Source: DASPXY01 sp038227745 (GTDB lineage Bacteria > Planctomycetota > Planctomycetia > Gemmatales > Gemmataceae). Taken from it: 11,737 nucleotides of DNA. How positions within the stretch are numbered: the stretch's first letter is position 1; each line of letters opens with the position of its first letter. The stretch covers positions 1 through 11,737 of the forward strand of contig JBBRPS010000280.1 of NCBI GenBank assembly GCA_038227745.1, in the 5' to 3' direction. Below the pieces are notes generated by a model that was not told where the DNA came from, did not search any database, and saw only the letters and a list, made by a program, of their open reading frames with translations. The position numbers and the translations under genes are program-made. Shown one piece after another: positions 5,457 through 11,737 of the stretch.

Positions 5457-5532
5457 GGCGCGGAAAGGGGACGCATCTCAAATAATACGGATTAGCACAT
5501 TTGTATTATTTGAGATGCATCCCCTTTCCGCG
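5457..5532. repeat. 76-base palindromic repeat, copy A (MITE/REP-like)
   Basis: This copy is identical over 76 bases to 6592-6667 and in the same orientation. Its 30-base arms (5459-5488 and 5503-5532) are complementary except for one position (C5472 against A5519) and enclose a 14-base loop, GGATTAGCACATTT. The outer stem is GC-rich (CGCGGAAAGGGG) and the inner stem AT-rich (CAAATAATAC). On the minus strand the odd pair becomes a G-T/U wobble, so that strand folds fully. No target-site duplication is visible. It may be a non-autonomous element moved by a transposase elsewhere; this is inference. Confidence 0.88.
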
Positions 5533-5740
5533 TCCAGGCGGGTTCGGGCCGCCCACCGCCTGAAGGCGGAACTACGAACCGGAACCACCCAACCGCCTTT
5601 GGTATATCGCTCCTCCCGGCTTCGGCGGCCATGCCGACGAGCAGGCTGGCCAGGTGCTGCGGCGGCACGGAGAACCGGGCGGCCCGGAGAGCGTACGTTT
5701 CCGCGGGCCCCGCCAATTCCCCTATGGCAGTCTTTTCCAC
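5492..5740 (-). other. Coding-like open frame of uncertain status
   Basis: A GTG at 5740 opens 82 codons. The first part (TYALRAARFSVPPQHLASLL, VGMAAEAGRSDIP) has strongly G/C third positions. The second part (FRFVVPPSGGG) comes from a short dispersed repeat at 5556-5580, and the last twelve codons and the stop come from the palindrome (RKGDASQIIQMC). No ribosome binding site is visible. I judge it a gene remnant or chance frame over repeats rather than a working gene. Confidence 0.2.
5556..5580. repeat. Short dispersed repeat with CCGCC/GGCGG hairpin
   Basis: CCGCCTGAAGGCGG (5556-5569) is a perfect 5-bp stem with a TGAA loop, followed by AACTACGAACC. Read on the minus strand it encodes VVPPSGG, a peptide I recall as recurring in spurious small proteins of Gemmata-type genomes, which marks a REP-like intergenic repeat. 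Only one copy is in this window, so the repeat status rests on recollection. Confidence 0.4.
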
Positions 5741-5769
5741 GCCTATGCCGTTCGCTTTTCGCGTGTCTG

Positions 5770-5800
5770 CCTGGTCTGGCCCCAGGTCATCTGCTACACT
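5770..5800 (+). promoter_or_regulatory. Candidate promoter/operator of the DUF433/DUF5615 module
   Basis: An extended -10 element, TGCTACACT (5792-5800), lies 38 bases before the ATG at 5839; the -35 region is poor. A 5-bp inverted repeat, CCTGG (5770-5774) and CCAGG (5782-5786), covers the -35/spacer region and could be an operator for autoregulation. Weak evidence from sequence alone. Confidence 0.25.
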
Positions 5801-5838
5801 GGCGAAAGATGGAGGATCTTCCCTTCGGAGGCAAGCAC

Positions 5839-6111
5839 ATGGCCGAGGCCGTCAAGACCGAGCATCCTCACATCGTCCGCCTCGAAGGTGTCTGCGGCGG
5901 TGAGCCCGTGATCGACGGGTTGCGCGTGACCGTCCGCCACGTGGCTACCCTGCACCGGCGCGGCGAAACGATCGTGGAGATCGCCGAGACGCTGGGCATC
6001 ACCGAGGCCCAGGTCTTCCACGCGCTGAGCTACTTCTTCGACCATCGCGACGAACTCCTCGCGCTCATCGCCCAGGAAGAGCAGGCCCATGCCCGATTCC
6101 GCCGGCCTTGA
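5839..6111 (+). CDS. DUF433 domain antitoxin
   Basis: A 90-residue protein. ATG 5839 is preceded by a perfect GGAGG (5827-5831) with seven-base spacing; an earlier ATG at 5809 in frame lacks a good site. The DUF433 core is clear: GVCGGEPVIDGLRVTVRHVA, the GETIVEIAETLGIT helix-turn-helix-like segment, and ALSYFFDHRDEL. DUF433 proteins are small winged or helix-turn-helix antitoxins usually paired with DUF5615 PIN-like toxins; they bind the toxin with their tail and probably repress their own promoter. The C-terminal tail (IAQEEQAHARF) would be the toxin-binding part. The gene overlaps the toxin gene by 23 bases. The pair sits between two identical palindromic repeats. Confidence 0.88.
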   Translation: MAEAVKTEHPHIVRLEGVCGGEPVIDGLRVTVRHVATLHRRGETIVEIAETLGITEAQVFHALSYFFDHRDELLALIAQEEQAHARFRRP

Positions 6112-6475
6112 CGCGCTGTTCGTCCGCCTGTACTTCGACCGGCATATCATGACTCGGCTGGCCGTCGATCTGCGCGGCCGTGGTTACGACGTCTTGACGA
6201 CGGCGGAAGCCGGGAAAGACACCGCCTCCGACGAGGAACCGCTCGCCTTTGCCACGGCCGAAAACCGGGCCATCCTCACCTTCAACATCCGCGACTTCGC
6301 TCCTCTCCACGAGGCATGGCAAGCGGCGGAACGCCCACAGGGCGGCCTCATCGTGTCCCAGCAGCTCGGCAGCCGTGAATACGGTCTCCTGCTCGCGCGG
6401 ATGCTGCGCCTGCTCAACCACTTCACGGCGGAGGATATGCTCGGGAACTTGGTCCACTTGGAACAATTCAAGTAG
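6089..6475 (+). CDS. DUF5615 PIN-like toxin
   Basis: A 128-residue protein from ATG 6089, with AGGAAG (6074-6079) nine bases upstream inside the antitoxin gene. It shows the PIN-like pattern of the DUF5615 family: D17 in LYFDRH at the first strand, GYDVLTTAEAG, acidic D48-E49-E50 before the PLAFATAENR helix, and TFNIRDF (N66, D69) at the third strand, then GLIVSQQ. Such proteins are thought to be metal-dependent RNases. All expected acidic residues are present and length is typical, so the toxin looks intact. Overlap with the DUF433 gene implies coupled translation. The stop is followed by a hairpin at 6525-6542. Confidence 0.87.
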   Translation: MPDSAGLDALFVRLYFDRHIMTRLAVDLRGRGYDVLTTAEAGKDTASDEEPLAFATAENRAILTFNIRDFAPLHEAWQAAERPQGGLIVSQQLGSREYGLLLARMLRLLNHFTAEDMLGNLVHLEQFK

Positions 6476-6524
6476 AGCAGTCCCGGGCTGAGGCTCTTGG
6501 CATCGCGTGGCATGGTTCCGGGAA

Positions 6525-6542
6525 CAGTTGGGGGACCAACTG
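6525..6542 (+). terminator. Hairpin 50 bases after the DUF5615 gene
   Basis: CAGTTGG (6525-6531) pairs perfectly with CCAACTG (6536-6542) around a GGGA tetraloop. It may end transcription of the toxin-antitoxin operon; no T run follows, so an intrinsic terminator is only possible. Confidence 0.35.
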
Positions 6543-6572
6543 TGGATATACCGTCGCCGTTGCAGAACCGCC

Positions 6573-6598
6573 TGTTTAGCCGCGAGCCTCGGGCGCGG
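6573..6598. repeat. Dispersed repeat TGTTTAGCCGCGAGC, copy 1
   Basis: TGTTTAGCCGCGAGC (6573-6587) followed by three variable bases and GGGCGCG (6591-6597). The same 25-base pattern with only the three central bases different occurs at 11647-11671, upstream of the pseudopilin gene, in the same orientation. Here it directly abuts the 76-base palindrome and shares its first bases. Confidence 0.55.
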
Positions 6599-6667
6599 AA
6601 AGGGGACGCATCTCAAATAATACGGATTAGCACATTTGTATTATTTGAGATGCATCCCCTTTCCGCG
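6592..6667. repeat. 76-base palindromic repeat, copy B (MITE/REP-like)
   Basis: Base-for-base identical to copy A at 5457-5532, 1135 bases away, in direct orientation as shown by the asymmetric loop. On the right, the end TTTCCGCGC is repeated once in tandem (6661-6678). It lies between the convergent DUF5615 gene and the GspK-like gene, so its hairpin could also work as a two-way terminator. The minus-strand coding-like frame at 6627-6833 runs into it and ends inside it. Confidence 0.88.
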
Positions 6668-6833
6668 CTTTCCGCGCCGCGTCGATCAGGCCGAGCGAAC
6701 CGGTCGCGTCGGCGCCGCCGAGGTTGATGGCCGTGCCGAGGAGCTTGTTCTGCAACGCGACCCCGCGCGTCCCCGTCGCGGGGGAAATTGGGAACCCGGG
6801 TAAAGACGGCGCGTACACGAGCCGCCGCGCCAC
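6627..6833 (-). other. Coding-like open frame directly downstream of, and in frame with, the GspK-like gene
   Basis: After the TAG of the GspK-like gene the same frame stays open for about 80 codons until the stop inside palindrome copy B. Landmarks are WVARRLVYAPSLPGFPIS, QNKLLGTAINLGGADATG and SLGLIDAARKA; third positions are almost all G or C. A GTG at 6833 is the first good start but lacks a convincing ribosome binding site. It could be a small gene, a truncated gene cut by the repeat, or an eroded extension of the protein. No family recognised. Confidence 0.25.
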
Positions 6834-6869
6834 CCACCCCGGCGCCTTCGCGAGTTCTCCCCGGGCGCG

Positions 6870-9800
6870 CTAATGGATGATGCTCCGGTGCCGCACGACC
6901 GCGGCGAAGGATGGGTGACGCGGGTTGAAGCTCGGCTGCGGGCCGGGATTGCCCAGCAGCGTGTTCGTGATGAGGACGTCGTCGGGGTGCGGCCGCGTGA
7001 GCACCACCCGGAACGTACCGAGGCCCGTCCGGGGGTCGAAGGCGAACGGCGCCGGCCCCACGGTGACGACCTCCTGGTTCGGGCCGACGTCGAGGATCAG
7101 CCTGGCACCCGGCCGAATGACCCAGGGAATGCCCTCGTACGATCCCGCCAGTGCCGCGGCGCTGCTGCGGACAGGGTCCACCGACAGCGTGATCGCGACC
7201 GCGGCGGGCAGCTGCGGCAACAGCGCGGGTGCCGTCACGGCGAGCGGCTTCAGGAAGACGGGCGGCGCCCCGGGACTGTCCGCCAGCGAGACCGGCGCCC
7301 CCGCCGCGTGCACCCGGGTGAACACCGCGGTGACCGTCGGCGGGTGGCGGCGCGGATTGACCGCCAGCACGGTCACGGCCTCCTGGTTCGCCCCCGTGTC
7401 GATGACCAGCGTGCTGCCCACGCGGATGCGCCAGGCGAGGCCCGGCTCCGTCACCGGCTGGGCGACGGTCCCGCGCAGCCCACCGACCGCAACCGTCTGG
7501 GCCGGCAGCGGGGCGGGGTGGGGCCACGGCGGCGCCGCCACGGGCTGGGCCAGGGACGTCACGCAGGACGCGATGCTGAGGTTGGTCCGATCGACGATCG
7601 CGAACATGCGGTGGCGGATGTGACGGTTCTCGGCCCGGCCGATCTCCGCCCCGAGCTTGATCGGCCGCGTCGTGTCGTCGGTCACCTCGAAGAAGCCGGC
7701 CGTCAGCCAGACGGCGAAGACGTTGCTCCGCGTCGTCAGGTGGTTGAAGACCTTGGTCAGCAACTGCCGCTGCAGGTACGGGTGCGCAGGGCCAGGGGGC
7801 GAAGGCAGCCGCAGCAGGCGCAGGAGCGTGGCGTCAAGGCCGCTCGTTGGGAACTGCGGGTCGCCGGGCGGATACGTCCCCACGCCGAGCCCCCAGAACG
7901 GTCGGTCCTCGGCGCCGGGCGCATAGTCCTGCGTCCGCCGGAAGGGGTTGGCCGGGGCGGCGGGTTGCCCGTCACGGAGCAGACCGACGAAGGCGCCGTC
8001 CACGTCCGCGTCGCGGAAGTAGTTCGACGGCTGGACGTCGCAGAGCGCTCGCCACGTTTCGATGTCCCAGATGGTGTTGATGTTAACCTTCCCCGCGATC
8101 CGCCCGCCGGCGCCGCGCGGGCCGGTCTCGAGGAACTCGAACAGGCGGTACAGGCGGTGCGAGGCCCCCGCGGGGAGGCCGTCGTCGGCCCACGGCGCCC
8201 GGTGGTTGAACTTCGCCAGCTGGCCCGTGTTATCGGGGCTGATGAACCGCTGCGTCAACTGGTACGGCTGCCCCCCGGACACGTGCAGCAGTTCCAGCGG
8301 GCTGGTCAGTGGCCGGTCGAGGTGCGTCAGCCAGTCGTAGGCCGGGGGCGCGGGGACGTTGTCCCTGCCGAACGAGTAGCTCAGCCGGCCGTTGGGCCGG
8401 AGCGTCTGCGGCTGCACAAGGAGGCGGTGGGCGGCGTACGGCTGCGGCCGACCCTGCGAGGCGAGGGGGAGCCGCACCCCGCTCGCGACCGGCTGCAGCG
8501 GGACGTTCTCCAGGTAATCCACCGTCACGTAGGGGTTATAGGTGAAATTGGGCGCGGCCGCCGTCCCGCGCCGGCCGTCGAAGGGGAGGTACGGGTTCGC
8601 CAGGCGGCGCAGGACCACGGTGACGCCCTCCGTGCGCTCGTCGGGCGGGTCGGTCGTCTGGCGGACGCGGAAGGCCTGGACGTACTGCAGCGACGGCGAC
8701 CGCAGCACCGGCGTGGCGGCCGGGATCGCCGTACTGTTCACCGCCTGGAACGGGTCGTACAGGGGGAACGGCGCGGGCGCCTCCTCCGGAGGGCCGAGGA
8801 GCACGAAGCCGCCGGGGACCTGGCCCCCCGCGGGGCCGTGGGCCGGCGCGTGGGGCGACGGCAGGGCGCGGTACGGCACGGGGCCGGCCGCGCCCGGCCA
8901 GGCGGGCTGCTCGGCGCCGGCGATCGTTTCCAGGGGGTCGAGGAAATCGGCGTCGGTTGTCAGGGTGCGCACCGCGGCCAGGTCGGGGTTGCCCAGGACG
9001 TTGTCGTTCTCGACGCCCGGCAGGACCGCGGCCCCCGCCGGCCGCCCCGGCACCGCGGACTTCACCCCGACCATCACGCGGTAAGGCGCGTACGCCGCAC
9101 CGGCGCCGCGCATCCGCAGCGGGACGGGGAAGCTGTCCGGCCGGTACACGCCCGGGGCGACGGTGCGCGGGTGGGGGTTGTGCAGCTCGACGAACACGCG
9201 GACGGCGCTGCGGTAGGCCTCGTGCGGGTCATTCAGCTCGGCCTGGGCCAGCGCCTCGTTGACGACGAGCCGCGGCAGCTCGGTGCCGAAGACCCAGTAG
9301 AGCGGCCACTGGATCTCGCCGGCCGCGCCGTCCGTTCGGCGGGACGGGTCGATGCGGCCGGGGTCGGGCGGCCGCGCCGGCGGGAAGCGCAGGTGCCCGT
9401 AATCTTCCGCGGTGTAGAAACAGAAGGGCGTGCTGATGTCGTCCTCGTCGAGATAATCAACGATGTTGACGGCGAGCTGCGCCAGCCAGCGCCTGGCGCG
9501 GAGGAACTCGGCGGGCGGGCCGTGGGGGTGCTGCTCGGGGAGGATGGGCGGCACGCCGGTGACGACGAGGAGGCGCCGGTAGATGTCGTTCGCGAGGCGC
9601 TGGCGGGCTTCCTGCGCCCAGACGAACTGCGTCCAGATCGGGCCGTTGGGCGCGTCTACGTGGAACGGCAGGTCGAGCGCCACCTGGCCGTCCACGACGG
9701 TGAGCGGCGGGCCAAACGGCGGCGTCCGGCCGCTGCCCTGGTGGGGGTAGGGCGGCAGCGGCCGGTTCAGGTTGACGCGCCCCAGGGCGGCGCTCACGGC

Positions 9801-11618
9801 GCGCCAGTCGGCGCCGCCGAACTCGCCGTCGTCGAGGCGGCGGTCGAAGGGCGGGGCGCCGCGGCTGGTCAGCGCGGGGAAGGGGATCGGCGGGCCTTGC
9901 GGCACGGCGGGCTGGTCCGGGTCGAGCGTCGGCGGGGCGGCGTAGGGGAAGGCGGCCGGGCTGTGGACCCACGGCGGCACGCCGGGGCGGTCGAGGTCGG
10001 CGCTGGCCGTGGTGACCAACCGGCGGGCGCGCGGATCGGCGAAGCTGACGGGGGCGAGGCGGAACAGCTCGGCGGTCAGGGCGGGCGAGCCCCGGTCGCC
10101 GTAGCGCAACAGCGCCTCCATGTCGGAGACGGCGAAGCGGCGGTCATCGCCCGTCGGCCAGAACACATCGTAAAGCAGCGGGTGGTTCAGGCGCTCGACC
10201 GCTGACAGGTTGCCATAGCCGGCGTGGCCTCCCGCGGGGCTGAGGTAGGAGGGGAAGGGGCCGTACCGCGGCCCCCCGAAGCCGGGCAGCAGGAGCGGGC
10301 CGCTGGGACCACCCGTGCGCTCGTTGCGGCCGTCGTAGTCCACCTGGCTGTAGTGGTGGGTGAGCAGGCCGGCCGGCGCGAACTCGCCCGGGAAGCCGGG
10401 CGTGCCGAACCTCCGCGGCGGGTTGCCGCCGTAACGGCCCGGCGCGGGCGGCACCACGGCCCCGCGCAGCAGATTCCCCCACTCCGTGCCGCCCCGGGTG
10501 AGGACGCGCCCGAGGTTGACTTCCCACGGTCCCCACCCCTGGTTGGAGGAGTGGCTGCCGTCCGGGGCGAGCGTGTTGCCGTGGACATTCACGTTCACGC
10601 GGTTGTCGAGGTCGGTGATCAGCACGGCGAACACGGGCTTGTACTTGCGGCCGTCGGGGGCGGTCTGGACCGGGAAGCCGAGGTCGATCCAGTGGCTGTC
10701 GTTGTTCCAGTACTCGCGCCGGCCTGTTTTCGGGTTGAAGCGGCGGAAGGTGCCCGGGCCGCCGACCAGGTTTTGCACGTCGCCGCCGCCGTCCTCCGGC
10801 GGCGGGAAGCCGGGGTTGAGCGACGGCAGCGGCCGGAGGCTCGTGTACTTGAACCAGGGCGGAGGCGTGCCGGCCGGCGACCACCACGGATTCAGCTTGC
10901 CGGTGTCGGCGTCGCAGAACGCCCCGGCGCCCGGGGGGGCGCCGGCGACCGCGGCGGCCCACGGCCGGTGGAACGAGGGCAGCAGCACCGTGCCGTCCGC
11001 CTGGACCGCCGCCAGGAAGACGCTATTGAGATCGGGATAGGTGTAGGGGGCGTTGAGGCCGCCCGTGAAGACGCCGCGGGGGGCGGTCGGTCCGGCCCGC
11101 CACAGCGGCCGCTCGGGGTCGCGCAGGAAACGCTGCCAGGGCGGCAGCAGCGCGTCGTCGGGGTGATACGTGTAGTTGATGAGCTGGGCGTCATCGACCG
11201 CGGCGCCGGGGACCAGCGTGCCGAACGGGCTCGGCGAGCGCAGCCGGCCGACGCCGCTAAAGGGTACGAGGTTGGCGGTCGGCTGCGCGAAGCCCGGCAG
11301 ATCGGGCCCGCTGTTGCAGCCGTACATGCTGCGGGCGAGGCTGTGGCCGCGCAGTGCGGAGTAGACACCGGGGACGTCGTCCGGGACGTCGTAGATGAGC
11401 TGCCCGAGGAAGTAGCTCAGGAGCAGCTCCGGATCGACGCCGGGCTGCGTCTCGCTCTGGGCTTCGCGCGCCAAGCGGGCGGACGTCTCGTGGGAGGAGG
11501 CGTAGTAGACGAAGCTGATGCCGACGGCGGCGAAGAGGGCGAGCAACAGCAGCACGACCAGGAGGACGGCCCCGCGGCGAGAGCGGGCGGGCGCCGTCTG
11601 AGTGAGGCCTTGTCGCAT
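6870..11618 (-). CDS. Giant GspK-like minor pseudopilin (type II secretion / type IV pilus-like), 1582 aa
   Basis: ATG 11618-11616 is preceded by GAGGGA with eight-base spacing. Residues 1-15 are a short basic leader, then RRGAVLLVVLLLLALFAAVG gives a prepilin-like cleavage site (G|A) and one membrane helix. The Glu5 of ordinary pilins is absent, as in GspK. Other GspK-like landmarks are TDLDNRVNVNVHGN, GKVNINTIWDIETWRAL and RSNVFAVWLTAGFFEV followed by EIGRAENRHIRHRMFAIVDR. Family members in proteobacteria are about 300-350 residues; this one is far longer, with Pro/Gly-rich insertions. The C-terminus holds a duplicated module: W-x-IR-x-G with GANQEAVTV at about 1396-1440 and again with GPNQEVVTV at about 1499-1550. 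GspK caps the pseudopilus tip, so a cell-envelope role is likely. Related minor pilin genes would be expected upstream, beyond the window. It is not a shadow of the long plus-strand frame, which has no domain signal. Confidence 0.8.
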   Translation of the reverse strand: MRQGLTQTAPARSRRGAVLLVVLLLLALFAAVGISFVYYASSHETSARLAREAQSETQPGVDPELLLSYFLGQLIYDVPDDVPGVYSALRGHSLARSMYGCNSGPDLPGFAQPTANLVPFSGVGRLRSPSPFGTLVPGAAVDDAQLINYTYHPDDALLPPWQRFLRDPERPLWRAGPTAPRGVFTGGLNAPYTYPDLNSVFLAAVQADGTVLLPSFHRPWAAAVAGAPPGAGAFCDADTGKLNPWWSPAGTPPPWFKYTSLRPLPSLNPGFPPPEDGGGDVQNLVGGPGTFRRFNPKTGRREYWNNDSHWIDLGFPVQTAPDGRKYKPVFAVLITDLDNRVNVNVHGNTLAPDGSHSSNQGWGPWEVNLGRVLTRGGTEWGNLLRGAVVPPAPGRYGGNPPRRFGTPGFPGEFAPAGLLTHHYSQVDYDGRNERTGGPSGPLLLPGFGGPRYGPFPSYLSPAGGHAGYGNLSAVERLNHPLLYDVFWPTGDDRRFAVSDMEALLRYGDRGSPALTAELFRLAPVSFADPRARRLVTTASADLDRPGVPPWVHSPAAFPYAAPPTLDPDQPAVPQGPPIPFPALTSRGAPPFDRRLDDGEFGGADWRAVSAALGRVNLNRPLPPYPHQGSGRTPPFGPPLTVVDGQVALDLPFHVDAPNGPIWTQFVWAQEARQRLANDIYRRLLVVTGVPPILPEQHPHGPPAEFLRARRWLAQLAVNIVDYLDEDDISTPFCFYTAEDYGHLRFPPARPPDPGRIDPSRRTDGAAGEIQWPLYWVFGTELPRLVVNEALAQAELNDPHEAYRSAVRVFVELHNPHPRTVAPGVYRPDSFPVPLRMRGAGAAYAPYRVMVGVKSAVPGRPAGAAVLPGVENDNVLGNPDLAAVRTLTTDADFLDPLETIAGAEQPAWPGAAGPVPYRALPSPHAPAHGPAGGQVPGGFVLLGPPEEAPAPFPLYDPFQAVNSTAIPAATPVLRSPSLQYVQAFRVRQTTDPPDERTEGVTVVLRRLANPYLPFDGRRGTAAAPNFTYNPYVTVDYLENVPLQPVASGVRLPLASQGRPQPYAAHRLLVQPQTLRPNGRLSYSFGRDNVPAPPAYDWLTHLDRPLTSPLELLHVSGGQPYQLTQRFISPDNTGQLAKFNHRAPWADDGLPAGASHRLYRLFEFLETGPRGAGGRIAGKVNINTIWDIETWRALCDVQPSNYFRDADVDGAFVGLLRDGQPAAPANPFRRTQDYAPGAEDRPFWGLGVGTYPPGDPQFPTSGLDATLLRLLRLPSPPGPAHPYLQRQLLTKVFNHLTTRSNVFAVWLTAGFFEVTDDTTRPIKLGAEIGRAENRHIRHRMFAIVDRTNLSIASCVTSLAQPVAAPPWPHPAPLPAQTVAVGGLRGTVAQPVTEPGLAWRIRVGSTLVIDTGANQEAVTVLAVNPRRHPPTVTAVFTRVHAAGAPVSLADSPGAPPVFLKPLAVTAPALLPQLPAAVAITLSVDPVRSSAAALAGSYEGIPWVIRPGARLILDVGPNQEVVTVGPAPFAFDPRTGLGTFRVVLTRPHPDDVLITNTLLGNPGPQPSFNPRHPSFAAVVRHRSIIH

Positions 11619-11646
11619 CGCTGTGGTCCCTCACGAGCCCGTGAGA

Positions 11647-11671
11647 TGTTTAGCCGCGAGCGGTGGGCGCG
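11647..11671. repeat. Dispersed repeat TGTTTAGCCGCGAGC, copy 2
   Basis: TGTTTAGCCGCGAGC (11647-11661), three bases, then GGGCGCG (11665-11671), the same as at 6573-6597. It lies 29 bases upstream of the GspK-like start codon, within the leader or promoter region of that gene. Confidence 0.5.
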
Positions 11672-11719
11672 AGACCGCCCTGGGTGGTGTCGCACCCCCC
11701 CCGGGACAACACGGGGGAC

Positions 11720-11735
11720 GGGGGTTACGGCCCCC
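11720..11735. terminator. GC hairpin at the window end
   Basis: GGGGG (11720-11724) and CCCCC (11731-11735) pair over a TTACGG loop in a G/C-tract region (11694-11737) upstream of the pseudopilin gene. It could be the terminator of the gene beyond the window or a structured leader; it cannot be decided here. Confidence 0.25.
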
Positions 11736-11737
11736 GC

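Noticed and set aside
5457..6667. Integron attC sites framing toxin-antitoxin cassettes
   Set aside because: The palindromes lack the GTTRRRY/RYYYAAC core sites and the spacer bulges of attC; the arms are almost perfect, and no integrase is in the window.
4055..6667. CRISPR array based on recurring palindromes
   Set aside because: Only three copies spaced by about 1.1-1.4 kb with genes between them; no regular spacer length and no cas gene.
6873..10205. Open frame of 1110 codons on the plus strand
   Set aside because: It is antisense to the GspK-like gene, consists of Arg/Gly/Val/Asp-rich low-complexity sequence and has no domain or ribosome binding site; the minus-strand protein has a signal/pilin-like N-terminus and recognisable blocks.
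11370..11400. Short tandem repeat of GACGTCGTCCGG type
   Set aside because: It simply encodes DVPDDVPG in the pseudopilin and has only two imperfect units; no separate function is suggested.
1..11737. tRNA or rRNA genes
   Set aside because: I looked for conserved tRNA arm patterns and rRNA landmarks in the gaps and saw none; a covariance-model scan would settle it.

Overview
This is a high-GC window (visibly about 70% or more in most coding stretches). Its gene families point to a planctomycete, most likely of the Gemmata group (Gemmataceae). The pointers are a DHOR-type di-heme oxidoreductase, a membrane protein with an N-terminal Cx1C/Cx2C zinc ribbon, a very large GspK-like pseudopilin, an HNH protein with a GRAT..L.MN tail, and a short repeat encoding VVPPSGG. 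This assignment is inference from family recognition; no marker gene is present.

Layout: (1) 1-675 (+) is the 3' end of a gene, tentatively the planctomycete C-terminal extension of an UvrA-type protein. It converges on a two-gene minus-strand operon (701-1425) of a small helical protein and an HNH nuclease joined by a 4-base GTGA overlap. (2) After a 355-base gap holding two candidate promoters and a possible gene remnant, 1781-4054 (+) carries an exported di-heme cytochrome and a six-helix zinc-ribbon membrane protein. (3) 4055-6667 is an accessory islet. A minus-strand Panacea-domain antitoxin gene (4608-5165) is translationally coupled by ATGA to a 128-codon candidate toxin gene (4226-4611) that carries an apparent single-base frameshift. 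Divergent from it lies a DUF433/DUF5615 toxin-antitoxin pair (5839-6475, +). (4) 6870-11618 (-) is a 1582-residue GspK-like minor pseudopilin.

The islet is punctuated by one family of palindromic repeats. Two 76-base copies are identical and in the same orientation (5457-5532, 6592-6667) and bracket the DUF433/DUF5615 pair. A shorter degenerate relative at 4055-4090 lies at the other side of the Panacea pair. Several short coding-like fragments without a recognisable family sit next to these repeats, which suggests a site of repeated insertion and decay. The Panacea operon looks clearly poorer in GC than its neighbours.

The observations most worth following are the frameshifted, Panacea-coupled candidate toxin, the palindromes that bracket the toxin-antitoxin cassettes, and the unusual pseudopilin with a duplicated C-terminal beta-rich module. 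Functional statements rest on motif recognition by eye; no database search was made.
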